Of a DNA stretch of 6,776 nt, positions 1-5,876 are shown in pieces; positions within the stretch are counted from its first letter, which is position 1, and every line of letters starts with the position of its first letter. The notes beneath the pieces are model-generated. The model searched no databases. It was not told the origin of the DNA and saw only the letters and a list, made by a program, of their open reading frames with translations. A program made the position numbers and the translations under genes. The DNA comes from an uncultured Streptococcus sp. (lineage in GTDB: Bacteria; Bacillota; Bacilli; Lactobacillales; Streptococcaceae). The stretch is taken from the NCBI GenBank assembly GCA_902480035.1, contig CABSRC010000088.1, positions 1-6,776 of the forward strand. The letters run 5' to 3'.

Positions 1-1748
1 CATCTCTCCTTGATAAAATGCCTGTCGGAGTTATTAAGATTAATGAAGAATCGAATGAAGTAGAGTGGTTCAACCCTTATGCTGAATTGATTTTTTCAAC
101 AGATGATGGAGACTTTGATGTTGAATCATTGAAAAAGTTGCTCAATACACTGTTTGAGGATAAAGGGCATTATGTCACAGTAGCTGATAAGAAATATTCC
201 GTTTACTTTGATCAGACGTCTAGTGTTGTTTACTTTTTTGATGTTTCAAGTGAGTATGAAGCAACTGTGGGGTTGGTGACAACTCGTCCCGTTATCGGTA
301 TTATCTCTGTTGATAATTATGATGATTTAGAAGATGTCATTTCAGATTCTGATATTAGCAATATCAATAGTTTTATTGCCAACTTTGTAGAAGAGTTTAC
401 AGCTCATTACCATATGTTTTACAGACGTGTGGGGATGGATCGTTTCTATTTGTTTACAGATTACACGGTTTTGGAACAATTGATGGAAGCAAAATTTTCA
501 GTCATCGATCAATTCCGTGAAGACGCTAAAAATCGTGAGCTACCTATCACCCTAAGTATGGGATTCTCGTACGGTGATGGGGAGCATGATGAAATTGGTA
601 AAGTGGCTCTCTTGAACCTAAACCTTGCGGAAGTTCGTGGCGGGGATCAAGCGGTTGTCAAGGAAAATGATGAACAGAAAAACCCTATTTTCTTTGGTGG
701 GGGAACGGCTTCGGCTGTTAAGCGGACTCGGACTCGTACACGCGCTATGATGACAGCTATTTCGGATAAGATTAAATCCGTTGATCAAGTCTTCATTGTT
801 GGACATCGGAACTTGGATATGGACGCTTTAGGAGCGTCTGTGGGGATGCAGTTTTTCTCGAGTAATATTTTGGCCTCATCCTACGTGGTTTATGACCCAC
901 ATGCGATGGCCAGTGATATTTCAAGAGCAATTGCGAAACTAGAAGAAGAGCAGGTAACGAAAATCCTTACCCTAGAGGAAGCCATGCAAATGGTGACGGA
1001 TCGCTCTTTGTTAATTATGGTTGACCATTCTAAGACAGCCTTGACTCTTTCAAAAGAGTTTTATCAGGAATTTCAACAGATTATTGTCATTGACCATCAC
1101 CGTCGGGATGATGATTTCCCTGAAAATGTTCTGATCACCTATATTGAAAGTGGAGCAAGTAGTGCGAGCGAATTAGTCAGTGAACTTATTCAGTTCCAGA
1201 AGTCGAAGAAAAATCGATTGACGAAGATTCAAGCTAGTGTCTTAATGGCTGGAATCATGCTGGATACTAAGAACTTCTCCACACGTGTTACAAGTCGGAC
1301 CTTTGATGTGGCGAGTTACCTTCGCTCAAGAGGTAGTGATAGTGTAGCCATCCAGGAGATCTCTGCTATTCAGTTTGACGAGTACCGCGAAGTGAACGAA
1401 CTGATCTTGACTGGTGAAAAGATTTTGCCGCATATCATCGTAGCTTGTGCCAATACGACTAAAGCCTATGATTCAGTAACCATTAGTAAGGCTGCTGATA
1501 GTATGCTGGCTATGTCTGAAGTGGAAGCCAGCTTTGTCATTGCTTGCAACCAAAGTGGGACCATCTCGATTTCTGCACGAAGTCGAAGCAAAGTTAATGT
1601 GCAACGTATCATGGAAGAGCTTGGTGGCGGAGGTCATTTCAATTCAGCGGCTTCTCAAATTGAGGGTCAAGATTTGATGAGTATTCGTCAACAACTGATT
1701 GAGACGATTGAAAACGAAGTAACTATTGAAAAGGAGAATGTAGAATGA
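1..1748 (+). CDS. gdpP: GdpP cyclic-di-AMP phosphodiesterase (DHH/DHHA1 family), 5' partial
   Basis: This enzyme hydrolyses the second messenger c-di-AMP to pApA and so affects potassium balance, cell-wall stress and beta-lactam tolerance in Firmicutes. The frame is open to the left edge (first full codon at base 3, reading SLLDK before the Met at base 18), so that Met is internal. Family members are about 650-660 residues; about 581 are present, and the missing N-terminus should hold the two membrane helices. Counting from the Met at base 18, a PAS-like region covers about 1-80 and a degenerate GGDEF domain about 90-215 (GGDQA at 208-212 where the GGDEF signature would be). The catalytic DHH domain has GHRNLDMD (262-269), VDHSK (335-339), DHH (359-361) and D416 as metal ligands, and the DHHA1 domain ends with GGGGH (536-540). 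All catalytic motifs look intact. The stop overlaps the rplI start as ATGA, which suggests translational coupling. The assignment is very secure. Confidence 0.97.
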   Translation, partial: SLLDKMPVGVIKINEESNEVEWFNPYAELIFSTDDGDFDVESLKKLLNTLFEDKGHYVTVADKKYSVYFDQTSSVVYFFDVSSEYEATVGLVTTRPVIGIISVDNYDDLEDVISDSDISNINSFIANFVEEFTAHYHMFYRRVGMDRFYLFTDYTVLEQLMEAKFSVIDQFREDAKNRELPITLSMGFSYGDGEHDEIGKVALLNLNLAEVRGGDQAVVKENDEQKNPIFFGGGTASAVKRTRTRTRAMMTAISDKIKSVDQVFIVGHRNLDMDALGASVGMQFFSSNILASSYVVYDPHAMASDISRAIAKLEEEQVTKILTLEEAMQMVTDRSLLIMVDHSKTALTLSKEFYQEFQQIIVIDHHRRDDDFPENVLITYIESGASSASELVSELIQFQKSKKNRLTKIQASVLMAGIMLDTKNFSTRVTSRTFDVASYLRSRGSDSVAIQEISAIQFDEYREVNELILTGEKILPHIIVACANTTKAYDSVTISKAADSMLAMSEVEASFVIACNQSGTISISARSRSKVNVQRIMEELGGGGHFNSAASQIEGQDLMSIRQQLIETIENEVTIEKENVE

Positions 1749-2197
1749 AAGTTATTTTCTTAGCGGATGTAAAAGGGAAAGGTAAAAAAGGCGAAATTAA
1801 AGAAGTGCCTACTGGTTATGCACAAAACTTTTTGATCAAGAAAAATCTTGCGAAAGAAGCCAATGCACAAGCAATCGGTGAACTTCGTGGAAAGCAAAAG
1901 TCAGAAGAAAAAGCGCATGCTGAGTTGTTGGCAGAAGCGCAAAAGATTAAAGCAAAATTGGAAGAAGAAGCAACTGTTGTTCAATTCACTGAAAAAATTG
2001 GGCCAGATGGCCGTACTTTCGGCTCTATTACCAATAAAAAGATTGCAGAAGAGCTTGAGAAACAATTTGGCATTAAAATTGATAAACGTCATATCCAAGT
2101 TGCCTCCCCAATTCGTTCAACAGGTTTGATAGACGTCCCTGTAAAAATTTATCAAGATGTTACAAGTGTAATTAATATTCGTGTAAACGAAGGGTAA
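1745..2197 (+). CDS. rplI: 50S ribosomal protein L9
   Basis: L9 binds 23S rRNA at the base of the L1 stalk and helps maintain reading frame. The 150-residue length is normal for bacteria. The N-terminal RNA-binding domain carries the L9 signature (GKGKKGE near 11-17, then PTGYAQNFL near 22-30). It is followed by the long charged connecting helix (about 42-75, rich in Lys, Glu and Ala) and the C-terminal domain, which includes GPDGRTFGSIT at about 86-96. The ATG overlaps the gdpP stop by 4 bases, and AAGGAG at 1731-1736 lies 8 bases upstream, inside gdpP, so the gene is probably co-transcribed and coupled with gdpP. The dnaB gene follows after 25 bases with no terminator. The gdpP-rplI-dnaB order is common in Firmicutes. 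Confidence 0.98.
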   Translation: MKVIFLADVKGKGKKGEIKEVPTGYAQNFLIKKNLAKEANAQAIGELRGKQKSEEKAHAELLAEAQKIKAKLEEEATVVQFTEKIGPDGRTFGSITNKKIAEELEKQFGIKIDKRHIQVASPIRSTGLIDVPVKIYQDVTSVINIRVNEG

Positions 2198-2222
2198 ACA
2201 CGATCGATAGAAAGGTTTTTTT

Positions 2223-3581
2223 ATGGCTGAGATAGAGGAATTACGAACACAACCTCAGGATATCCAGGCTGAACAATCAGTGTTGGGAGCCATCTTTATA
2301 GATGAGGGGAAATTGGTCTTTGTTCGTGAATATATCGAGCCTGGCGATTTCTTTAAGTATTCGCACCGTTTGATTTTTAAAGCCATGATTGATCTGGCTG
2401 ACCGTGGGGATGCGATTGATGCGACGACTGTTCGAAATATTTTAGATAGTCAAGGAGATCTCCAAAATATTGGCGGTCTCTCCTATTTGGTAGAAGTTAT
2501 TAATTCGGTACCAACTTCAGCCAACGCAGAGTATTACGCGAAGATTGTAGCCGAAAAAGCTGTCCTACGTCGGTTGATCTCTCGATTAACGGAAAGTATT
2601 AATCAAGCTTATGATGGTGCGAGTCCGTCAGATGAAATCATCGCTGGTGCTGAAAAAGCTCTGATTGATGTTAGTGAAAATGCAAATCGTAGTGGGTTTA
2701 AAAATATTCGAGACATCTTGAATATTAACTTTGGTAGCTTGGAAGCTCGTTCGCTTCAAACCTCTGATATCACTGGTATTGCGACGGGCTACCGCGATTT
2801 GGATCATATGACAACAGGGCTACATGAGGAAGAGTTGATCATTTTAGCGGCTCGTCCTGCAGTAGGGAAAACAGCTTTTGCTCTAAATATTGCACAAAAT
2901 ATCGGAACAAAGCTGGACAAGACAGTTGCTATTTTTTCATTAGAAATGGGTGCTGAAAGTTTGGTCGACCGGATGTTAGCAGCTGAAGGCTTGATTGAAT
3001 CTCATTCGATTCGGACAGGTCAATTGACGGATGAAGAATGGCGGAAATATGCTATTGCCCAAGGGAATTTGGCCAATGCGAGTATTTACATTGATGATAC
3101 TCCAGGAATTCGGATTACTGAGATTCGTTCGAGAGCAAGAAAATTAGCGCAAGAAACAGGGAATCTCGGTCTTATTCTGATTGACTACCTGCAGCTGATT
3201 ACAGGAACTGGAAGAGAAAACCGTCAACAGGAAGTTTCAGAAATTTCTCGTCAGTTAAAGATTTTGGCTAAGGAACTAAAAGTTCCCGTTATTGCTTTGA
3301 GTCAGCTATCACGAGGTGTGGAACAGCGCCAAGACAAACGTCCTGTTCTTTCTGATATTCGTGAATCTGGATCGATTGAGCAGGATGCGGATATTGTTGC
3401 TTTCTTGTACCGCGATGATTATTATGATCGAGCTGGTGAAGAGGAAGAAGATGGCATGCCCAATAATACGGTTGAAGTGATTATCGAAAAAAACCGTTCA
3501 GGCGCGCGTGGAACAGTAGAATTAATTTTCCAAAAGGAATACAATAAATTCTCAAGCATTTCAAAGAGAGAGGATCAATAA
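2223..3581 (+). CDS. dnaB: Replicative DNA helicase DnaB (DnaC in streptococcal usage)
   Basis: This is the hexameric 5'-3' helicase that unwinds DNA at the replication fork and contacts primase (DnaG) and the loader. The length of 452 residues is typical. The N-terminal helical domain (about 8-110) contains QAEQSVLGAI and is followed by a linker and the RecA-like ATPase domain (about 185-445). Visible motifs are Walker A RPAVGKTA (211-218), SLEMG with the likely catalytic Glu (about 239-243), Walker B LILIDYLQL (317-325), the SQLSRGVEQR motif (360-369), DIRESGSIEQDAD (378-390) and the basic KNRSGARG segment near 423-430. The Walker A spelling with Ala-Val where many bacteria have Gly-Met is, as I recall, usual in streptococci. 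AAAGG at 2211-2215 lies 7 bases before the ATG across a run of seven T. The Veg-like gene starts one base after the stop. Confidence 0.98.
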   Translation: MAEIEELRTQPQDIQAEQSVLGAIFIDEGKLVFVREYIEPGDFFKYSHRLIFKAMIDLADRGDAIDATTVRNILDSQGDLQNIGGLSYLVEVINSVPTSANAEYYAKIVAEKAVLRRLISRLTESINQAYDGASPSDEIIAGAEKALIDVSENANRSGFKNIRDILNINFGSLEARSLQTSDITGIATGYRDLDHMTTGLHEEELIILAARPAVGKTAFALNIAQNIGTKLDKTVAIFSLEMGAESLVDRMLAAEGLIESHSIRTGQLTDEEWRKYAIAQGNLANASIYIDDTPGIRITEIRSRARKLAQETGNLGLILIDYLQLITGTGRENRQQEVSEISRQLKILAKELKVPVIALSQLSRGVEQRQDKRPVLSDIRESGSIEQDADIVAFLYRDDYYDRAGEEEEDGMPNNTVEVIIEKNRSGARGTVELIFQKEYNKFSSISKREDQ

Positions 3582-3582
3582 A

Positions 3583-3855
3583 ATGAGTGATGCATTTACA
3601 GATGTTGCGAAAATGAAAAAAATTAAAGAAGAGATCAAAGCTCATGAAGGACAAGTGGTCGAAATGACGCTTGAAAATGGACGGAAACGTCAAAAGAATA
3701 AATTCGGACGCTTGATTGAGGTCTATCCTTCTTTATTTATCATTGAGTATACGAATGACAATAGCCTACCAGGTGAACCAGCTAATACCTACGTGGAGTC
3801 TTACACCTATTCAGATATTTTAACAGAGAAAAATTTAATTCGTTATTTGGATTAA
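3583..3855 (+). CDS. veg: Veg family protein
   Basis: This is a small 90-residue protein of the Veg family (formerly DUF1021). Family features are the short N-terminal helix rich in Lys and Glu (about 8-20), a central strand-rich segment with GRLIEVYPSLFIIEY (42-56), and the C-terminal ESYTYSDILT (72-81). B. subtilis Veg is about the same size, is highly transcribed, and has been linked to biofilm regulation through SinR. Streptococci lack SinR, so that mechanism cannot simply be carried over, and the molecular role here is unknown. The start is fixed by an AGAGAGAGG Shine-Dalgarno (3565-3573) lying inside the end of dnaB. The gene starts one base after the dnaB stop, so the two are almost certainly in one transcript. 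The segment GEPANTYV (64-71) before the conserved motif looks longer than in the Bacillus protein as I remember it. Confidence 0.88.
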   Translation: MSDAFTDVAKMKKIKEEIKAHEGQVVEMTLENGRKRQKNKFGRLIEVYPSLFIIEYTNDNSLPGEPANTYVESYTYSDILTEKNLIRYLD

Positions 3856-3859
3856 TTTC

Positions 3860-3891
3860 TTGCTTTTATCGTTTAAATCAGTTATTATAAT
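3860..3891 (+). promoter_or_regulatory. Probable promoter of the thiXYZ operon
   Basis: TTGCTT at 3860-3865 is followed after 17 bases by TATTAT (3883-3888). A perfect TATAAT lies 3 bases further on at 3886-3891, but it would be 20 bases from that -35 and would need a weaker one. Either choice puts the transcription start at about 3895-3898, right at the 5' edge of the TPP aptamer. The -35 begins 4 bases after the veg stop codon, and no terminator separates them. The promoter is inferred from sequence alone. Confidence 0.6.
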
Positions 3892-3896
3892 AAATA

Positions 3897-3981
3897 CATA
3901 TGGGAGTCTGTGTACAGTCTGAGAGGAAGTGTAAGCTTCGACCGCACCTGATCTGGGTAATGCCAGCGTAGGAAACAAATG
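3897..3981 (+). promoter_or_regulatory. TPP riboswitch aptamer (thi box)
   Basis: The RNA senses thiamine pyrophosphate and controls the importer downstream. Hallmarks of the class are CTGAGAG at 3919-3925 and ACCTGATCTGGGTAATGCC beginning at 3946, ending in CAGCGTAGGAA (the usual GGGA is GGAA here). Visible helices are P3 as CTGT/ACAG (3908-3911 with 3914-3917), P3a as GAAG/CTTC (3926-3929 with 3936-3939), P4 as CCT/AGG (3947-3949 with 3970-3972), and P5 as CTGG/CCAG (3953-3956 with 3963-3966). P1 can form from CATATG (3897-3902) and CAAATG (3976-3981) with one mismatch. An outer 8-bp match, AAATACAT (3892-3899) with ATGTATTT (3984-3991), also exists but may be only partly transcribed. The class assignment is very secure; the P1 register is inferred. 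Confidence 0.96.
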
Positions 3982-4017
3982 AAATGTATTTTTCGTTATG
4001 AGTGACCTTGTGCAATC

Positions 4018-4047
4018 CGTCTCCCATTTTGGAGGCGTTTTTTATTT
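4018..4047 (+). terminator. Intrinsic terminator of the TPP riboswitch expression platform
   Basis: CGTCTCC (4018-4024) pairs with GGAGGCG (4031-4037) through one U-G wobble around a 6-base loop, followed by six T at 4038-4043 and then ATTT. It lies 37 bases after the aptamer and just before the thiX ribosome binding site. The 5' arm region CTCCCAT (4021-4027) is also perfectly complementary to ATGGGAG (3900-3906) in the 5' strand of the aptamer. That pairing would act as an antiterminator when TPP is absent. Confidence 0.9.
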
Positions 4048-4052
4048 GTGAG

Positions 4053-4060
4053 AAAGGAGG
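4053..4060 (+). promoter_or_regulatory. Ribosome binding site that sets the thiX start
   Basis: AAAGGAGG is a near-perfect Shine-Dalgarno sequence 5 bases before ATG 4066. It lies downstream of GTG 4048, so the longer reading from that GTG, which also touches the tail of the terminator, is not the start. The site is outside the terminator hairpin, so regulation is more likely transcriptional than by masking of the site. Confidence 0.9.
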
Positions 4061-4065
4061 TTACG

Positions 4066-4824
4066 ATGTCTCTTGTAAAAAGATATTCAAAACAATTGAT
4101 AGGATTTGCAGGTTTTAGCAGTCTTCTTGTCTTATGGCAGTTGGCAGGGGTTTTAAACATCTTGCCAAAATTTGTATTGCCGACACCGCTTGAAATTGGG
4201 ACTGCCTTTGTTCGGGATCGAGCGCTTCTGCTTCATCACAGCTTGTCTACTCTTCAAGTAGCCTTGCTCGGACTAGTTATAGGGGTTCTTCTGGCTGCAG
4301 TTTTAGCGATTGTCATGGATAGTTTTCAATGGGTCAATGATCTAGTCTATCCTTTTATGGTTATCATACAGACGATTCCGACGATTGCCTTAGCCCCCAT
4401 CTTGGTTCTTTGGTTTGGTTATGGTATCCTTCCAAAGCTTGTCTTGATCATTATTACGGTGGTGTTTCCCATTGTAGTTAATTTCTTAGATGGTTTTCGT
4501 CATTGTGATCATGATATCTTGAGATTGTTTCAGATTATGCAAGCCAACCATTTTCAGACCTTAGTCCATTATAAAATTCCTGCAGCTCTTCCTTATTTTT
4601 TTGCAGGTTTACGTGTGAGCGTTTCCTATGCTTTTATCAGTACGGTAGTTTCAGAATGGTTAGGAGGTTTTGATGGATTGGGGGTCTATATGATCCAATC
4701 GAAGAAGTTATTTCAATATGATACGATGTTTGCGATCATTGTATTGATTTCTGCTATTAGTTTACTCGGTATGTTTCTCGTTGACCAATTAGAACGAACC
4801 GTTCTGAAATGGAAAAAGGATTGA
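4066..4824 (+). CDS. thiX: ABC transporter permease, thiamine-precursor (pyrimidine) uptake, ThiX-like
   Basis: This is the membrane subunit of an importer in the BPD-transport inner-membrane family (SsuC/TauC/ThiX type), 252 residues from the chosen ATG. Hydrophobic segments suggest about six helices at roughly 12-30, 62-84, 95-118, 121-143, 180-198 and 222-241. The cytoplasmic coupling loop, which docks on the ATPase, is visible at about 155-181 with QIMQAN, then IPAALPYFFAGL, a degenerate EAA motif. PTIALAPILVLWFGYG (105-120) is typical of this subfamily. The ATG at 4066 is chosen because of its strong Shine-Dalgarno. The TPP riboswitch in front and the NMT1-like lipoprotein behind place it in thiamine metabolism; on sequence alone it could equally be a sulfonate/nitrate-type permease. 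The stop codon lies inside the first TTGACA element of the following gap. Confidence 0.9.
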   Translation: MSLVKRYSKQLIGFAGFSSLLVLWQLAGVLNILPKFVLPTPLEIGTAFVRDRALLLHHSLSTLQVALLGLVIGVLLAAVLAIVMDSFQWVNDLVYPFMVIIQTIPTIALAPILVLWFGYGILPKLVLIIITVVFPIVVNFLDGFRHCDHDILRLFQIMQANHFQTLVHYKIPAALPYFFAGLRVSVSYAFISTVVSEWLGGFDGLGVYMIQSKKLFQYDTMFAIIVLISAISLLGMFLVDQLERTVLKWKKD

Positions 4825-4867
4825 CAAACTTGTAAATGGTGTAAAATTAAATTGACAATAATGTAAA
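4821..4867 (+). repeat. Two copies of TTGACA-N4-TGTAAA between thiX and thiY
   Basis: The copies are at 4821-4836 (spacer AACT) and 4852-4867 (spacer ATAA), with starts 31 bases apart, close to three helical turns. Each copy is an imperfect dyad, since the complement of TGTAAA is TTTACA and differs from TTGACA at one base. A further TGTAAA lies at 4840-4845. The elements could be operator sites or remnants of an internal promoter. The TTGACA hexamers resemble -35 boxes, but the possible -10 boxes (TAAAAT 4842-4847, TATAGC 4873-4878) are only 15 bases away. The repeat is seen directly; its function is unknown. Confidence 0.5.
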
Positions 4868-4880
4868 AGAGGTATAGCTA

Positions 4881-5876
4881 ATGAAAAAGTCAATGGGTTT
4901 ATTTTTCTCAATAATATTGGGATTTGTTTTCTTGAGCGCTTGTCAAAATTCTGTCAAGCAATCGTCAAGCGATTTGAAAAAGATTGATTTTATTCTAGAT
5001 TGGACCCCGAATACCAACCATACAGGCCTGTATGTAGCAAAGGCAAAAGGATATTTTAAAGACGCAGGGTTGGATGTTGATATAAAACTTCCTCCTGAAG
5101 ACAGTAGTTCTGATTTGATTATCAATGGGAAAGCTCCATTTGGTATTTATTTCCAAGATTCTATGGCCAAGAAATTGGATAAAGGTGCGAGTATTACCGC
5201 TGTTGCAGCTATCGTCGAACACAATACGTCAGGGATTATTTCAAGAAAAGATGCAGCGATCACAAGTCCAAAAGATTTGGTTGGTAAGCGGTATGGCACC
5301 TGGAATGATCCAATTGAGTTGGAAATGATCAAATCGATGATGAAAAAAGAAGGGGCTGATTTTAATCAAGTAAAATTGGTTCCAAATAGTGATTCAAATT
5401 CCATTACTCCGATTGAAAATAAGGTCTTTGATGCTGCTTGGATTTATCACGGTTGGGATGGAATTTTGGCTGAGCAAAAGGGAATGAAAACCAATTTCTT
5501 CTATATGAAAGATTTTGTTCCTGCATTTGACTACTATTCACCTGTCATTATTGCTAACAATGACTATTTGAAATCTCATAAGGAGGAAGCAAAAAAATTC
5601 ATTCAAGCGGTGAAAAAAGGCTACCAATATGCTATAGAGCATCCAGAAGAAGCTGCGGATATCTTGATCAAACAGGCCCCTGCCTTAGCTAATCAGCGTG
5701 ATTTTGTTCTGGCTTCTCAAAAATATCTTTCCAGTCAATATGCTTCAGACAAGGACAAGTGGGGACAGTTTGATCCTAAGCGGTGGAATGCTTTTTATGC
5801 TTGGGCAAAAGAGCAAGGTTTGGTCTCAAATGACTTAGAAGACAAAGGTTTCACAAATGAATTGGTAGGTGACTGA
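4881..5876 (+). CDS. thiY: Substrate-binding lipoprotein, NMT1/THI5-like, ThiY-like
   Basis: This is the extracellular solute receptor of the importer, 331 residues, normal for the family. A lipoprotein signal peptide has a KK n-region, a hydrophobic core (about 6-18) and lipobox LSAC with the lipidated Cys at 21. The NMT1/THI5 domain starts at about 35 with DWTPNTNHTGLYVAKAKGYF (40-59), the family hallmark, followed by LPPEDSSSD (70-78) and GKRYGTWNDP (135-144). ThiY proteins of this type bind formylaminopyrimidine or HMP, which are thiamine pyrimidine precursors, and pass them to ThiX/ThiZ. Aromatic and acidic residues such as WIYHGWDG (187-194) and FDYYSP (216-221) could line the pocket (inference). 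AAAAGAGG (4865-4872) lies 8 bases before the ATG. The end overlaps thiZ by 8 bases. The exact ligand cannot be read from the sequence. Confidence 0.93.
   Translation: MKKSMGLFFSIILGFVFLSACQNSVKQSSSDLKKIDFILDWTPNTNHTGLYVAKAKGYFKDAGLDVDIKLPPEDSSSDLIINGKAPFGIYFQDSMAKKLDKGASITAVAAIVEHNTSGIISRKDAAITSPKDLVGKRYGTWNDPIELEMIKSMMKKEGADFNQVKLVPNSDSNSITPIENKVFDAAWIYHGWDGILAEQKGMKTNFFYMKDFVPAFDYYSPVIIANNDYLKSHKEEAKKFIQAVKKGYQYAIEHPEEAADILIKQAPALANQRDFVLASQKYLSSQYASDKDKWGQFDPKRWNAFYAWAKEQGLVSNDLEDKGFTNELVGD

Noticed and set aside
18..20. ATG at base 18 as the true gdpP start
   Set aside because: The frame is open to the left edge with family-like residues, no ribosome binding site precedes it, and the protein would lack the membrane helices and about 75-80 residues of normal length.
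618..806. 62-codon minus-strand frame inside gdpP
   Set aside because: It is a shadow of the strongly supported DHH-family gene, with no family resemblance or ribosome binding site; the same holds for minus-strand frames inside rplI, veg and thiY, and for the alternate plus-strand frames in rplI and thiY.
2201..2206. CGATCG palindrome between rplI and dnaB as an operator
   Set aside because: A 6-base palindrome alone is not significant, and the gap is a normal 25-base intergenic spacer with a ribosome binding site.
3998..4051. 17-codon reading frame from ATG 3998 through the terminator
   Set aside because: It has no ribosome binding site, and its sequence is explained by the antiterminator and terminator arms; it is a chance open frame.
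4048..4065. GTG start for the permease, giving six extra N-terminal residues
   Set aside because: The strong AAAGGAGG site (4053-4060) lies after this GTG and is ideally placed for ATG 4066; the GTG also abuts the T-run of the terminator.
4831..4845. WalR (VicR) type box from repeated TGTAAA
   Set aside because: The two hexamers are 3 bases apart, whereas the WalR motif needs a 5-base spacer.
4821..4847. Internal promoter TTGACA / TAAAAT before thiY
   Set aside because: The hexamers match the consensus well, but the 15-base spacing is too short for efficient sigma-A use; kept only as part of the repeat observation.
4852..4878. Internal promoter TTGACA / TATAGC before thiY
   Set aside because: The spacing is again 15 bases, the -10 is weak, and the start would fall inside thiY after its ribosome binding site.
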